Numbered from the stretch's first letter, positions 40,992-50,708 are shown. The stretch: 50,767 bases of DNA from a bacterium (GCA_024641285.1 JAHEDH010000224.1:1-50767), one strand, 5' to 3'. Numbers and translations: made by a program. Notes: generated by a model from the letters alone, not told the origin.

Positions 40992-41008
40992 ACGCTATCC
41001 CATATGGT
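40992..41008. promoter_or_regulatory. Overlapping divergent promoters of pncB and pncA (candidate)
   Basis: Only 30 bases separate the two starts. A minus-strand TAGCGT (40992-40997) ends seven bases before the pncB GTG, and a plus-strand TATGGT (41003-41008) ends six bases before the pncA ATG. Both fit leaderless transcripts. The 8-base palindrome CCATATGG (41000-41007) lies between and could be an operator. No -35 boxes are clear. Confidence 0.4.
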
Positions 41009-41014
41009 TGGGAC

Positions 41015-41590
41015 ATGGCATTCGGGCCCGACACCGCACTCATCGTCGTCGACATGCAGAACGACTTCGCCCATGCGGACGGGAGCCTCTTCGTCTCAGA
41101 CGCCGATTCCGTCATCGCCGAGGTGAACGCCGAGATCGTGCGTGCACTCGCTGCCGGCTCACGGGTCGTGTACACCCGCGACTGGCACCCGGAGTCGACG
41201 CCGCACTTCGAGAAGGACGGCGGAATCTGGCCCGTGCACTGCGTTGCAGGCTCGTGGGGCGCCGCATTCGCCGACCGCCTGCTGATCGCCGGTCCCGAGA
41301 TCCGCAAGGGCGCCGGCGGTGAAGACGGCTACTCGGGGTTCACGATGCGCAACCCGGTCTCGGGCGTCGAGACGTCGACCGGGCTCCTCGAACTGCTCGA
41401 GGGCGTCTCGGCCGTCGTCGTCGTCGGGCTGGCGCTCGACTACTGCGTCAAGGCAACCGCGCTCGACGCGTTGGCCCACGGTCTCGGGGCAGCGGTGCGG
41501 CTGGCTGCGACGGCAGCGGTCGACCTGGCCGAGGACGACGGGGCCCGGGCGATCGAGGAGTTGACCGCCGCCGGCGCGCAGATCACCTGA
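41015..41590 (+). CDS. pncA: Nicotinamidase
   Basis: It hydrolyses nicotinamide to nicotinate, the substrate of PncB. The isochorismatase-like fold shows LIVVDMQNDFA with catalytic Asp, RVVYTRDWHPESTPHF with the metal ligands, WPVHCVAGSWGA, IRKGAG with catalytic Lys, and VVVGLALDYCVKATALDA with nucleophile Cys. 191 aa is normal. The ATG at 41015 starts at MAFGPDTALIVVD; an upstream in-frame ATG would overlap pncB. It is the only clear plus-strand gene in the window and ends eight bases from the convergent cmk stop. Confidence 0.96.
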   Translation: MAFGPDTALIVVDMQNDFAHADGSLFVSDADSVIAEVNAEIVRALAAGSRVVYTRDWHPESTPHFEKDGGIWPVHCVAGSWGAAFADRLLIAGPEIRKGAGGEDGYSGFTMRNPVSGVETSTGLLELLEGVSAVVVVGLALDYCVKATALDALAHGLGAAVRLAATAAVDLAEDDGARAIEELTAAGAQIT

Positions 41591-41598
41591 CGGTCTGA

Positions 41599-42246
41599 TC
41601 AGACGAGCGACGCCTCGGCGATCACCAGGTCGACGACCTCGGCAAGCGTCAGATGCGTGGTGTCGATCACGATCGCACCGTCGGCCACCGTCAGCGGCGA
41701 CACGGCCCGGTTCGAGTCATAGGCGTCTCTTCGCTCGATTGCCCGGCGGGTCGACCCGTGATCGGTGCCGGCCTCCCCGGCGCGTCTTCTCGCCCGCTCA
41801 TCTGGATCGGCGGTCAGATAGATCTTGAGCGAAGCTTCTGGAAACACCACCGATCCGATGTCCCGCCCTTCGACGACCGCACGATCGTCATGTGCATGCA
41901 CCCAGCAGCGCTGCATGTCGACGAGGATCGCCCGGACCTCGGGGATCGCCGCCACCTCCGACACGGTGTTCGTGACGGCGTCCGATCGGATCACCCTCGA
42001 CACGTCGGAGCCGTTCAGTGTCGTGAGGCCATCACTCTGATCCAGCTCGATCCCGCGGACCACCTCGATCACCCTGGCGGCGTCTTCTCGTGGGACACCC
42101 GCTTCGAGCACTGCGAGCGTCGCGGCGCGGTAGAGCGCCCCGGTGTCGAGATGTTGCAGTTCGAAGTGTCTGGCGACACGTCTGCTGACCGTCGACTTGC
42201 CGACGCCGCTCGGGCCGTCGACGGCGATCACGAACGCATCATCCAC
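41599..42246 (-). CDS. cmk: Cytidylate kinase
   Basis: It phosphorylates CMP and dCMP. The 215 aa begin with the P-loop VIAVDGPSGVGKSTVSRRVA and continue with LDTGALYRAAT, VVEGRDIGSVVFPEA, IYLTADPDERARRR and RDAYDSNRAVSPLT. The start is GTG 42246 with the strong site GGAGGGG six bases upstream, overlapping the aroA end by eight bases. The order rluB-(aroA)-cmk matches mycobacteria apart from the inserted aroA. Confidence 0.97.
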   Translation of the reverse strand: MDDAFVIAVDGPSGVGKSTVSRRVARHFELQHLDTGALYRAATLAVLEAGVPREDAARVIEVVRGIELDQSDGLTTLNGSDVSRVIRSDAVTNTVSEVAAIPEVRAILVDMQRCWVHAHDDRAVVEGRDIGSVVFPEASLKIYLTADPDERARRRAGEAGTDHGSTRRAIERRDAYDSNRAVSPLTVADGAIVIDTTHLTLAEVVDLVIAEASLV

Positions 42247-43525
42247 GGATCCCCTCCAGCATCTCGAAGTACCGCGGCCACGTCTTGGCGACACACCCGG
42301 GGTCGAGGATCTCGATTCCTTCGACCACGAGACCGACCAAGGCGAACGACATCGCCATCCGGTGGTCGTCGTAGGTCTCGATCCTGGCGGGGCCGAGCCT
42401 GCCCGGGGTCACGACCAGTTCGTCGCCTTCGATCTGCGCCGAACCGCCGACCCGGGCGATCTCGTTGCGGAGGGCTTCGAGCCGGTCGGTCTCCTTGTGG
42501 CGGAGCGTCGAGAGTCCACCGATCCGGCTGGGCCCGTCGGCGAAGAGACATGCGATCGCCAGGGCGAGCGAGGCATCGGGAGCGTCGGACATGTCCACGT
42601 CGATCGCCGCCAGCCCTGTGGACGGACCCTCGATCTCGATCCGAGCGTCGGTGTGGCGCATCACGCAGCCCATCTGCTCGAGCGCCGACAGCAGCGCCAG
42701 GTCGGGCTGGGTGGACGTCGTCGGAATCCCCTCGACGCCGATCCTGCCACCGGTGATTGCGGCCGCCACAAGCGGATAGGCCGCGGCAGACGCGTCTGCC
42801 TCGATCTCCAGGTGGGTCTTCTTGTATCCGGTCGGCTCGACCAGGTAGCCCGTCGGGGTCGTGTTCACCTCCGCCCCGAATGCTCGCATCATCTCCACGG
42901 TCGTGTTCACGTAGCGATGCGACACCAGGCCGCCTTCGACGTGAATCGTGACCCGATCTCCGATCATCGGAGCGATCATCAACAACGCCGAGACGAACTG
43001 CGACGACCGGCTGCCGTTGATCGTGACCGAACCACCCGTGAGCCCGCCGCCTGCAATTCGAACGGGCGGATTACCGGACGCGGTTTCGACCTGAGCGCCG
43101 AGTTGGGCGAGCGCAGCGGTGAGATCACCGATCGGGCGCTCTCGCATTCGCGGCGTGCCGTCGATCTCGACGGCGCCGGGCACGAGGGCAGCGAGGGCGG
43201 TGATGAATCGGGCGGTGGTGCCCGAGGCGCCGACGTCGAGCACGCTCGAGGGAACCTGGAATCTGCCTTCCGATCCGAGCACCAGCCACGGGTCTTCGAC
43301 GTCGTCGATCATCACGCCGAGCGAGCGGAGACACGACCGCATGACGACCGTGTCGTCGGCGTCGAGCGCTCCCCACAGTCGGGAAACCCCACCGCTCGCC
43401 ATCGAGGCGAGGATCAGCGCACGGTTGGTGCCACTCTTGGAGCCCGGCGGGCGCACGACGGCCTCGACCGGGTCCGTGACCGGGTCGACGACATACACAT
43501 CCGTCGGTCGGGCGTCGATGTTCAC
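42239..43525 (-). CDS. aroA: 3-phosphoshikimate 1-carboxyvinyltransferase (EPSP synthase)
   Basis: This is the sixth step of the shikimate pathway. The 428 aa have VRPPGSKSGTNRALILASMA, LDVGASGTTARFITAL, IDGTPRMRERPIGDL, GSRSSQFVSALLMIAP, HKETDRLEALRNEIARVGG and DDHRMAMSFALVGL, covering both inverse alpha-beta domains. The start is probably GTG 43525, 34 bases after the rluB stop; the Shine-Dalgarno is weak, so the N-terminus is a guess within about 10 residues. It is coupled to cmk; aroA-cmk pairs are common in other bacteria. Confidence 0.95.
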   Translation of the reverse strand: MNIDARPTDVYVVDPVTDPVEAVVRPPGSKSGTNRALILASMASGGVSRLWGALDADDTVVMRSCLRSLGVMIDDVEDPWLVLGSEGRFQVPSSVLDVGASGTTARFITALAALVPGAVEIDGTPRMRERPIGDLTAALAQLGAQVETASGNPPVRIAGGGLTGGSVTINGSRSSQFVSALLMIAPMIGDRVTIHVEGGLVSHRYVNTTVEMMRAFGAEVNTTPTGYLVEPTGYKKTHLEIEADASAAAYPLVAAAITGGRIGVEGIPTTSTQPDLALLSALEQMGCVMRHTDARIEIEGPSTGLAAIDVDMSDAPDASLALAIACLFADGPSRIGGLSTLRHKETDRLEALRNEIARVGGSAQIEGDELVVTPGRLGPARIETYDDHRMAMSFALVGLVVEGIEILDPGCVAKTWPRYFEMLEGIRG

Positions 43526-43559
43526 TGCAGCGACGGTAGCGGCAACCGCTCGCTGCGAT

Positions 43560-44315
43560 TCACGGCTCGGCCGGCCCGGAACCGAGGCCGGGTTCGTCGG
43601 ATGTGGTCGCCGCCCGATAGAGATCGGCGACCTCGGTCGGGTCGAGCTGTCGCACCTGGCCGGGAGCGAGTGTGCGGTCCCGCAGTGGCCCGATTGCGGT
43701 GCGCACGAGCCGCTGTACCGGGTGCCCGATGGCATCGCACATCCGCCGGATCTCTCGATTCCGCCCCTCATTCATGACGAGCTCGATCATCGTCACGTCG
43801 CCGGACCGATCGAGGATCCGGGCGGCCGTGGCGGCGGCCGGCCCATCGTCGAGAGCCACGCCTTCGACGAGCTTGCGCACGCTCGCCTTCGAGGGGAGGC
43901 CTTCGACGACGACGGTGTACGTCTTGGCGATCCCGAAGCGCGGATGGGTCACTCGGTTCGTCAGCTCGCCGTCGTTGGAGACCAGGATGAGCCCCTCGGA
44001 GTCCGCGTCGAGGCGGCCGACCGGCCAGAGTCGCGTGTCGGAGTCGATCATCTCGACCACCGTCGGTCGCCCCTGGGGGTCGTCGGCCGTGCAGATGACC
44101 CCGAGCGGCTTGTTGACGAGATAGGTGTGTAGATCCGGAGCGAGCGGGATCGGTGATCCGTCCACGAGGACCTGCTGTGCCGTCGGGTCGACCCGGTCGC
44201 CGAGCACCGCGACACGACCATCGATGGTGATCCTGCCCTCGGCGATCAGCTCCTCCGCTGCCCGCCGTGACATCAAGCCGGCATGGCTGATGACCTTCTG
44301 CAGCCGTTCGCTCAT
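43560..44315 (-). CDS. rluB: 23S rRNA pseudouridine synthase, RluB type
   Basis: This enzyme of the RsuA/RluB family is predicted to modify 23S helix 89. The 251 aa comprise an N-terminal S4 domain (1 to about 60, RLQKVISHAGLMSRRAAEELI) and a catalytic domain with YLVNKPLGVICT, the catalytic Asp in PVGRLDADSEGLILVSNDG, KTYTVVVEG and MNEGRNREIRRMCDAIGHPV. The exact target base is inferred from family and synteny. The ATG at 44315 overlaps the scpB stop. Confidence 0.92.
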   Translation of the reverse strand: MSERLQKVISHAGLMSRRAAEELIAEGRITIDGRVAVLGDRVDPTAQQVLVDGSPIPLAPDLHTYLVNKPLGVICTADDPQGRPTVVEMIDSDTRLWPVGRLDADSEGLILVSNDGELTNRVTHPRFGIAKTYTVVVEGLPSKASVRKLVEGVALDDGPAAATAARILDRSGDVTMIELVMNEGRNREIRRMCDAIGHPVQRLVRTAIGPLRDRTLAPGQVRQLDPTEVADLYRAATTSDEPGLGSGPAEP

Positions 44316-44890
44316 TCGTCTTTGAACGTCTCTTCCAGGGTCTCGACGATCTCCGCCGGCGGCACGTGGTCTGCCAGCGGCGGCAGCTCTGTGAGCCCGT
44401 TGATGCCCATCTTCTCGAGAAAGAGGTCGGATGTGCCGTAGATCGCCGGGTTTCCGGGGACCGACAGCCGGCCCACCTCGTTGATCAGTCCCATCCGTTC
44501 GAGCGAGCGAACCGACGAATCCGAGTCCACACCGCGGATCTCGTTGATCTGAGACCGCGACACCGGCTGGCGATAGGCGACGACGGACAGGACTTCGAGC
44601 GCGGCGGGAGAGATGCGGCGCGCCGTCGCCGACGAAGAGAACCGCTCGAGATACGGATAGGTGTCTGCCCGCGAGTACAGCCGGTATCCGCCGCCCGACC
44701 GACGGACCGTCAGGCCGCTGTCGCGCTCTACGAGACGTCGCGCCAACTGGTCGACGACGTCCTCGACCTGTTCGCTCGGGATCTCCAACACCTCGGCGAG
44801 CTCGGACGGCGGCACCGGGGCCTCGGTCACGAACAGGATCGCTTCCAACGCCGCGACGGGGTCCATCGACTCCGTGGTCGGCTCACTCAC
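44312..44890 (-). CDS. scpB: Segregation and condensation protein B
   Basis: This is the winged-helix kite subunit of the SMC-ScpAB condensin, acting on the nucleoid. The 192 aa contain two winged helices: AALEAILFVTEAPVPPSELAEVL and RRISPAALEVLSVVAYRQPVSRSQI, then IRGVDSDSSVRSLERMGLI and GNPAIYGTSDLFLEKMGI. The start is GTG 44890, forming GTGA with the scpA stop. It is followed by rluB with ATGA overlap. Confidence 0.95.
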   Translation of the reverse strand: MSEPTTESMDPVAALEAILFVTEAPVPPSELAEVLEIPSEQVEDVVDQLARRLVERDSGLTVRRSGGGYRLYSRADTYPYLERFSSSATARRISPAALEVLSVVAYRQPVSRSQINEIRGVDSDSSVRSLERMGLINEVGRLSVPGNPAIYGTSDLFLEKMGINGLTELPPLADHVPPAEIVETLEETFKDE

Positions 44891-45645
44891 GACGCCCACT
44901 CCGACGTCAACATCTGACCGCCATCGAGTTGACGAACCCGGATCTCGTCGAGCCAGTGTTCCTGTGCGACCTCGATCATCCCCCACCGGGCGAGCTCGAG
45001 GACGGCCAGGAAGTAGGCGGCGATCTCGACTCGTCTGGTGCAGTGGCTGACGAGATCGTCGAAGCTCGTGTCGACCGAGTCGGCGACGCGGACCCGCAGC
45101 TCGTCGATGGCCGATTGGACGGAAGGGAGGTCGAGGTCCAGGTGGTCGAGGTCGGGCTCCTCGCTCTGGGCGCTGAAGACCCGGTCGGCGATGGCGGCCA
45201 GTCCGGTCACATCGGTCGGAATCGTGATCTCGGGGGTCGGCAGCGTGATCTTCTGATCGATCCCCGAGACGCGCGGGACATACCGGTTGGTCGCTTGCAT
45301 GCGGGCGGAGAGCACGGCCGCCACGTCCTTGAACGTGACGCACATGAGCAGCCTCGACAGCAGACGGTCGCGTTCGGACAGCAGCGCCAGCTCTTCGTCG
45401 ATGTCCACCTCCCGGTCGTCCGGCAGGAGCTTGCGGATCTTCAACTGGATCAGGGTGGCGGCTATCAGCAGGAATTCGCTGGTCACCTCGAGGTCGAGCT
45501 CCCGCATCTCGTCGAGAAACGAGAGGTACTCCGAGACGAGACCCGAGAGGCTGAGTGACGTGACATCGACCTGATGGCGTGTGATCAACTGGAGGAGAAG
45601 ATCGAGCGGCCCCTCGAAGACGGCGGTCTTGACGTGGTACGACAT
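44887..45645 (-). CDS. scpA: Segregation and condensation protein A (kleisin)
   Basis: This kleisin bridges SMC heads and binds ScpB. The 252 aa include the diagnostic N-terminus YHVKTAVFEGPLDLLLQLITRHQVD, EYLSFLDEMRELDLEVTSEFLLIAATLIQLKIRKLLP, and a C-terminal winged helix (AAYFLAVLELARWGMIEVAQ). The ATG at 45645 sits at the family start; an upstream ATG would overlap the HD gene. It is coupled to scpB. Confidence 0.95.
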   Translation of the reverse strand: MSYHVKTAVFEGPLDLLLQLITRHQVDVTSLSLSGLVSEYLSFLDEMRELDLEVTSEFLLIAATLIQLKIRKLLPDDREVDIDEELALLSERDRLLSRLLMCVTFKDVAAVLSARMQATNRYVPRVSGIDQKITLPTPEITIPTDVTGLAAIADRVFSAQSEEPDLDHLDLDLPSVQSAIDELRVRVADSVDTSFDDLVSHCTRRVEIAAYFLAVLELARWGMIEVAQEHWLDEIRVRQLDGGQMLTSEWAS

Positions 45646-45658
45646 GTGTCCCGAAACC

Positions 45659-46168
45659 CTACCGGTCGGACCTGACAGATTGCGATCTCTCGCCGGCCTC
45701 ATCGGCTGCCAACAACAGCTTCCAGACGGCGGGGTCGACGTCGGGCGGGCGACCCGCGTGATGCGATCGTGCGTACTCCACGACGATGGGAGGCGAGCCC
45801 GCGCTCTCGAGCTCTTCGGCGCCGATCGGGCCGTGGCGCCGGTAGGTCTCGAATCGTCCGCGCACCGTGATTCCGAGCTTGATGAGGATCGAGGCGATCA
45901 CCCGACCGACCACTCCGAGCCGGGCATGGCGCTTGGCGACATCATGCATGGCGGCGGCTCTCACGACCGCGTTCGTCGCGCCTGCTCCGATCGCATACAG
46001 CGCAGACTCGTATCCGTGTCTGCGGTCCACGGGCCGCTGCTCCATGAAGAGCGTGAATTCCGTTGTCGAGACGATGTCTCGGATCGTCTGGACCTCGCTG
46101 TCATCGAGGTCGCGGGCGACCACGGCACCGAAGAAGCGCTTCGACAGGTGAAGCCACGAGCCCGGCAT
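45659..46168 (-). CDS. HD-domain protein, function unknown
   Basis: This 169-aa protein is a probable metal-dependent phosphohydrolase. The motif AAAMHDVAKRHARLG supplies the His75-Asp76 pair; HGYESALYAI precedes it and an HH pair in YARSHHAG follows, a plausible metal site. The N-terminal SWLHLSKRFFGAVVARDLDDSEV resembles short HDIG-like proteins of actinobacteria. No substrate is evident. It stands between the zinc-finger gene and scpA with gaps of 4 and 13 bases. Confidence 0.8.
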   Translation of the reverse strand: MPGSWLHLSKRFFGAVVARDLDDSEVQTIRDIVSTTEFTLFMEQRPVDRRHGYESALYAIGAGATNAVVRAAAMHDVAKRHARLGVVGRVIASILIKLGITVRGRFETYRRHGPIGAEELESAGSPPIVVEYARSHHAGRPPDVDPAVWKLLLAADEAGERSQSVRSDR

Positions 46169-46172
46169 CGGC

Positions 46173-46520
46173 TCAGCGCTTGGACGACTTGCAGCTCACG
46201 CAGTAGATCGACGACGGCCGGAATTCGAGCCGGTCGGCCCCGATGTCGTTCCCGCAGGAGGCGCAGGAGCCGTACGTGCCCTCTTCGATCCGAGCGAGAG
46301 CGGCGTCGACCCCCTCGAGCTGGGTCTTGAGCGCATCGACGACCCCCATGACCTCGGTCCGCTCAGCGGTGGCGGCGCCGGCGTCGGAGAATCCGTCGCC
46401 GTAGTTGACGTCGCCCGTCAGGTCACCGGACTCGGTCGCGCCCAACTCGTGCATCTGGTGCACGATGCCGTTGCGCTCCTCGCGGAGAGCCTTCTCGGCT
46501 GCAGCAATGTCCACTTCCAT
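46173..46520 (-). CDS. DksA/TraR-family zinc-finger protein
   Basis: This 115-aa protein has an N-terminal coiled coil (about 1-80: EKALREERNGIVHQMHEL, DALKTQLEGVDAALARIEEGTYG) and a C4 zinc finger with Cys86, Cys89, Cys107 and Cys110 (CASCG, CVSCK). It is predicted to enter the RNA polymerase secondary channel like DksA. The DxxDxA tip of E. coli DksA is not evident; the tip region here reads NYGDGFSDAGAA. The ATG at 46520 is 24 bases after the xerD stop. Confidence 0.88.
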   Translation of the reverse strand: MEVDIAAAEKALREERNGIVHQMHELGATESGDLTGDVNYGDGFSDAGAATAERTEVMGVVDALKTQLEGVDAALARIEEGTYGSCASCGNDIGADRLEFRPSSIYCVSCKSSKR

Positions 46521-46544
46521 CTTTCATCAACTCTCTCGGTGGTC

Positions 46545-47411
46545 TCACCGGCTTCGCGGATGGGCGAGCGTGAACACCTCGAGGAGGTGTTGTGGTGAGA
46601 CCTTGGTGTAGATCTGGGTGGTTGAAACGTTAGCGTGTCCGAGCATCTCTTGGACGGTTCTCAGGTCGGCGCCCCCCTCGACCATGTGGGTCGCCGCCGA
46701 GTGGCGGAGCACGTGCGGTGAGATCCGCTCGGTCGGGATGCCGGCGACTCGGGCCCGCTTGCGGACGATGTCGAAGACCGCCTGTCTGCTCAGCCGCCCA
46801 CCCCGAAGATTGAGGAACACGGCGTCTGTCCGCGCTGCGATCTCGAACCTGTCCGGCAGCCACCGTTCGATCGATGCGACCGCTGACGCTCCGAGCGGGA
46901 CGAGCCGCTGCTTCCTGCCTTTGCCCGTGAGGAGCACGACCCGATCGATCAGGTCGAGGTCGGTGAGGTCGACGCCGACCGTTTCGGAGACCCGCGATCC
47001 GGTGGCGTACATGAACTCGAGGAGAGCCGAATCGCGACGAGACTGTGGATCGATGGGCTCGATCGAATCGAGCAGTCCGAGTGTCTCGTCGACCGTCAGG
47101 GCCTTGGGCAACGCCTGGCCGCGCTTGGGCGGATCGAGGAGCGCAGTCGGATCCGAAGCCACGACGCCTTCGATCAGCTCGTGGCGGTGGAACCCGCGCA
47201 CGGCGGCGAGCTTCCGGGTGATCGTGGAACGGGTGTAGTCCTGCTCGGAGAGGTAGCCGAGATAGGCATCGACCAGCACATGGTCGGGCACACGTCCTTC
47301 GAGAAAGCGCAGGTATTGGGCCAGGTCGCGCCGGTAGGCGGCGACCGTGTTGGGCGAGAGACCCCGTTCTGCGGTCAGGACCGCCAGGTAGTCCTCGACC
47401 CGTGCCTGCAT
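46545..47411 (-). CDS. xerD: Tyrosine recombinase XerC/XerD type
   Basis: It is expected to resolve chromosome dimers at dif. The SAM-like N-domain (1 to about 85, VEDYLAVLTAERGLSPNTVAAYRRDL) precedes a catalytic domain with Arg in YATGSRVSETV, Lys in LTGKGRKQRLVPLG, HVLRHSAATHM (HxxR), LGHANVSTTQIYTKV (His and nucleophile Tyr). All active-site residues are present. It starts at ATG 47411 or the adjacent GTG 47414, both overlapping the ald stop. The position near pyrG-nudix matches M. tuberculosis xerD, so a housekeeping role is likelier than an integrase. Confidence 0.94.
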   Translation of the reverse strand: MQARVEDYLAVLTAERGLSPNTVAAYRRDLAQYLRFLEGRVPDHVLVDAYLGYLSEQDYTRSTITRKLAAVRGFHRHELIEGVVASDPTALLDPPKRGQALPKALTVDETLGLLDSIEPIDPQSRRDSALLEFMYATGSRVSETVGVDLTDLDLIDRVVLLTGKGRKQRLVPLGASAVASIERWLPDRFEIAARTDAVFLNLRGGRLSRQAVFDIVRKRARVAGIPTERISPHVLRHSAATHMVEGGADLRTVQEMLGHANVSTTQIYTKVSPQHLLEVFTLAHPRSR

Positions 47412-48529
47412 CACTCGCCCAATGCGGCCCTCGGAGCGACGTGCTCCTTGCCGAGGCTGTCGGCCACGGCCCGGTTGGTCACGCTCGACCCGACGATGTT
47501 CACACCGCCGGCCAGCTCGGGATGGCGTTCGACCGCTCCCGCAGCTCCGTTGTCCGCCAGGGCGATCACGTAGGGAAGCGTTGCGTTCGTCAAGGCATAC
47601 GTGGACGTGTGAGGGACCGCGCCCGGGATGTTCCCCACGGCGTAGTGCACGACGTCGTGCTTCATGAACACCGGATCGGTGTGTGTCGTCTCGTGTGACG
47701 TCTCGAAGCAGCCGCCTTGATCGATGGCGATGTCGACGAGCACCGAGCCGCGCCGCATCCCCCGCACCATGTCTTCGGTGACCAGCTTCGGCGCCGACGC
47801 TCCTGGGATGAGCACCGACCCGATGACGAGATCGGCGTCGAGTACGGCCTCCTCGAGGTTGAGGCGGTTCGAGGCGAGCGTCTCGATCCTGCCGTGGTAG
47901 AGCGCGTCCAAGTGGCGGAGACGTGCCAGATCGCGGTCGATGATGGTCACGTTGGCCTGCATCCCGACGGCGATCTCCGCCGCATGGGATCCCGACACCC
48001 CGCCACCGATGATGACGACCCTGCCCGGCCGCACTCCGGGAACGCCGCCGAGGAGGACACCCCTCCCGCCGTTCGCCTTCTGGAGGAAGTAGGCGCCCGC
48101 CTGCGTGCCGATCCGCCCCGCGACTTCCGACATCGGCGCCAACAACGGGAGACTGCGATCGGGAAGTTGGACGGTCTCGTAGGCGATCGCCGTGATGTCG
48201 GCTCCCAGCAGCCCGTCCGCCAGCTGCGGGTACGCCGCCAGGTGCAGGTAGGTGAACAGCAACTGCCCACTCCGGAACTTCGACACCTCCGCGGCCTGCG
48301 GCTCCTTGACCTTGAGGATCAGATCGGCCTCGGCGAAGACGTCGTCGGCGAAGGAGACGATCTGAGCGCCCTGGGCCTCGTATTCCTCGTCGTGGATGGT
48401 CGACCCCTCGCCGGCATCGTGTTCCACGAACACCGTGTGGCCGTGGGCGACCAATTCCCGCACACCCGTGGGAGTGAGGGCCACCCGATATTCGGATGGC
48501 TTGATCTCTCGCACTACACCGATCTTCAT
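47411..48529 (-). CDS. ald: Alanine dehydrogenase
   Basis: It interconverts alanine and pyruvate plus ammonia with NAD. The 372 aa have [32 protein letters not shown] with catalytic Lys, [10 protein letters not shown] with catalytic His, the Rossmann [16 protein letters not shown], and [19 protein letters not shown]. The length is typical. The ATG at 48529 overlaps the Nudix stop, and its stop overlaps xerD. It is an insertion relative to the mycobacterial pyrG-Nudix-xerD order. Confidence 0.97.
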   Translation of the reverse strand: MKIGVVREIKPSEYRVALTPTGVRELVAHGHTVFVEHDAGEGSTIHDEEYEAQGAQIVSFADDVFAEADLILKVKEPQAAEVSKFRSGQLLFTYLHLAAYPQLADGLLGADITAIAYETVQLPDRSLPLLAPMSEVAGRIGTQAGAYFLQKANGGRGVLLGGVPGVRPGRVVIIGGGVSGSHAAEIAVGMQANVTIIDRDLARLRHLDALYHGRIETLASNRLNLEEAVLDADLVIGSVLIPGASAPKLVTEDMVRGMRRGSVLVDIAIDQGGCFETSHETTHTDPVFMKHDVVHYAVGNIPGAVPHTSTYALTNATLPYVIALADNGAAGAVERHPELAGGVNIVGSSVTNRAVADSLGKEHVAPRAALGE

Positions 48530-49053
48530 TCCCGGCTCCGTTCCATTCGCATCAGGGCGATCTGAGTCTTGGCATCGGTGATTCGGCCGTCTTCGACCAT
48601 CTCGATGGCTTCGCGGAACGGGAGCCGCACGATTTCGGCCTCCTCTTCCTCGGCGCCTTCGGGCTCCCGATTCGCTGCGACGATATCGACTGCAGCGAAG
48701 AGATGGATGATCTCGTCGACATATCCGGGCGAGACGTGCAACGCGCCGAGATCCAGCAGGGTCGCGGTCATGCCCAGCTCTTCACTCAGCTCACGCTCGG
48801 CTGCGACACGGGGGTCCTCACCCGGTTCGAGTCTCCCGGCGGGGATCTCGAGCATCGGAGTGTCGAGCGCCACGCGGTATTGGCGGACCAGCACGACGTC
48901 GTCACCGAGAAGCGGGAGCACGCCGACGCCCCCAGGGTGCCTGATCACGTCCCGACTGTGGATCTCACCCGACGGGTCTTCGAGATCGATGTCGAAGAAC
49001 TCCACGATCGCTCCCGAGGCGCGCTTTCGGCTCCCGACGATGCGGAACCTCAC
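48526..49053 (-). CDS. Nudix hydrolase, ADP-ribose pyrophosphatase-like
   Basis: This 175-aa protein has a full Nudix box at about 73-95 ([20 protein letters not shown], then LG), preceded by [11 protein letters not shown] and VVLVRQYR, which are typical of ADP-ribose pyrophosphatases (NudF/YffH). [14 protein letters not shown] follows. The likely substrate is ADP-ribose, not proven by sequence. The start is GTG 49053, giving GTGA with the pyrG stop. The pairing pyrG-Nudix is conserved in mycobacteria. Confidence 0.92.
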   Translation of the reverse strand: MRFRIVGSRKRASGAIVEFFDIDLEDPSGEIHSRDVIRHPGGVGVLPLLGDDVVLVRQYRVALDTPMLEIPAGRLEPGEDPRVAAERELSEELGMTATLLDLGALHVSPGYVDEIIHLFAAVDIVAANREPEGAEEEEAEIVRLPFREAIEMVEDGRITDAKTQIALMRMERSRE

Positions 49054-50708
49054 GAACCGATGGGTTCCTCGATCGGGGACTCCAGCCGGGGCAGCTCCGC
49101 CCGCCGGTCCCCCGCCGCTGCAATCAATCCCAAGAACAGCGGATGGGGGTGGTCTGGACGGGATTTGAACTCGGGGTGGGCTTGGGTCGCGACGAAGTAG
49201 CGGTGACCGGGCATCTCGATGAACTCGACGAGCGAGCCATCGGGTGACAGGCCGGACAGCCGGAGCCCAGCGGCCTCGAGGTCCTTGCGGTAGCGGTTGT
49301 TGACCTCCCAGCGGTGGCGATGGCGCTCGTAGATCAGCTCCTCGCCGTACAGCTCGCGAACCTGGGACTCGGGCGCCAGCCGGGCGGGATAGAGGCCGAG
49401 GCGCATGGTGCCGCCCTTCTCCTCGACGTCCTGCTGGCTGGTCATCAAGTCGATCACCGGATGGGGTGAAGTCGGATCGAACTCGGAGCTGTTGGCTCCT
49501 TCGAGGCCGAGCACGTTCCTGGCGAATTCGATGACGGCGCACTGCAGTCCGAGACAGAGACCGAGGAACGGGATGTTCTGCTCCCTGGCGTAGCGAATGG
49601 CGGCGATCTTGCCCTCGACGCCGCGATAGCCGAAGCCGCCGGGAACGACGATCCCGTCGAGGTCGTCGAGGTAGCCGGACGCCAGCATCCCGGTGAGTTC
49701 GTCGCTGGGGATCCAGCGGAGGTCGAGGTCGAGACCGTTGTGGGCTGCTCCGTGGCGGAGCGACTCCACGACCGACAGGTAGGCGTCGGGGAGGTCGACG
49801 TACTTGCCGACGATCCCGATCGTCACGGGCTTCACGGCCGAAAGCGCCTTGTCGACCATGCGAGCCCATCCGGCCATGTCGGCGGGGAGGACATCGAGTC
49901 CGAAGCGCTCGCAGACCACGTCGTCGAGCCCGGCTTCGTTGAGCAGGAGCGGCACCTGGTAGATGTCGTCGGCATCGAGCGCGTTGATCACGGCACGGGT
50001 CGAGACGTCGCAGAACAAGGAGATCTTCCGACGAACCGAGTCGTCGATCGGCCGATCCGACCGCACGACGATCACGTCGGGGGTGATGCCTTTGGAGCGA
50101 AGCTCGGCGACCGAGTGCTGGGTCGGCTTCGACTTGAGCTCTTCGGACGAGGCGATGTAGGGAACGAGCGTGACGTGGAGGAACAGGGCGTTCTGGCGCC
50201 CGACGTCGTTGGCGAACTGCCGGATTGCTTCGAGGAAGGGAAGGCCTTCGATGTCGCCGACGGTGCCGCCGACTTCGGTGATCACGACATCCACGTCGTC
50301 TTCGGCTCCGACGGCGGCGATGCGGGATTTGATCTCGTTCGTGATGTGCGGAATCACCTGGACCGTGTCGCCGAGATAGTCGCCGCGTCGTTCCTTCTTG
50401 ATGACGGACAGGTACACCGAGCCCGCCGTCACATTGGACGTCCGCTTGAGGTTGTTCCCGACGAACCGCTCGTAATGTCCGAGGTCGAGGTCGGTCTCTC
50501 CCCCGTCGTCGGTGACGAAGACCTCGCCGTGCTGGAAGGGGTTCATCGTCCCGGGATCGACGTTGATGTAGGGGTCGAGCTTCTGGATGACGACGTTGAG
50601 TCCGCGTCCTTTCAGGAGCCGTCCGAGGGAGGCGGCGGTGATGCCCTTGCCGAGGCTGGAGACCACACCACCGGTCACGAATACGTACTTGGTCTGGTGG
50701 TCCGTCAT
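49050..50708 (-). CDS. pyrG: CTP synthase
   Basis: It aminates UTP to CTP using glutamine, completing pyrimidine nucleotide synthesis. The 552 aa comprise an amidoligase domain (1 to about 270: [57 protein letters not shown]) and a class I glutaminase domain with nucleophile Cys in [20 protein letters not shown] and the His/Glu pair in [10 protein letters not shown]. The ATG at 50708 with GGGGGGA upstream fits the family start; an upstream in-frame start (50765) adds 19 unconserved residues. It appears complete. Confidence 0.98.
   Translation of the reverse strand: MTDHQTKYVFVTGGVVSSLGKGITAASLGRLLKGRGLNVVIQKLDPYINVDPGTMNPFQHGEVFVTDDGGETDLDLGHYERFVGNNLKRTSNVTAGSVYLSVIKKERRGDYLGDTVQVIPHITNEIKSRIAAVGAEDDVDVVITEVGGTVGDIEGLPFLEAIRQFANDVGRQNALFLHVTLVPYIASSEELKSKPTQHSVAELRSKGITPDVIVVRSDRPIDDSVRRKISLFCDVSTRAVINALDADDIYQVPLLLNEAGLDDVVCERFGLDVLPADMAGWARMVDKALSAVKPVTIGIVGKYVDLPDAYLSVVESLRHGAAHNGLDLDLRWIPSDELTGMLASGYLDDLDGIVVPGGFGYRGVEGKIAAIRYAREQNIPFLGLCLGLQCAVIEFARNVLGLEGANSSEFDPTSPHPVIDLMTSQQDVEEKGGTMRLGLYPARLAPESQVRELYGEELIYERHRHRWEVNNRYRKDLEAAGLRLSGLSPDGSLVEFIEMPGHRYFVATQAHPEFKSRPDHPHPLFLGLIAAAGDRRAELPRLESPIEEPIGS

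Noticed and set aside
42143-43777. 544-codon plus-strand open frame
   Set aside because: It is antisense to aroA; codon pattern and lack of motifs mark it as a shadow.
46545-47411. Phage integrase marking a mobile island
   Set aside because: Sequence and neighbours (pyrG, Nudix, scpAB) fit chromosomal XerD; no attachment site, phage gene or composition shift is seen.
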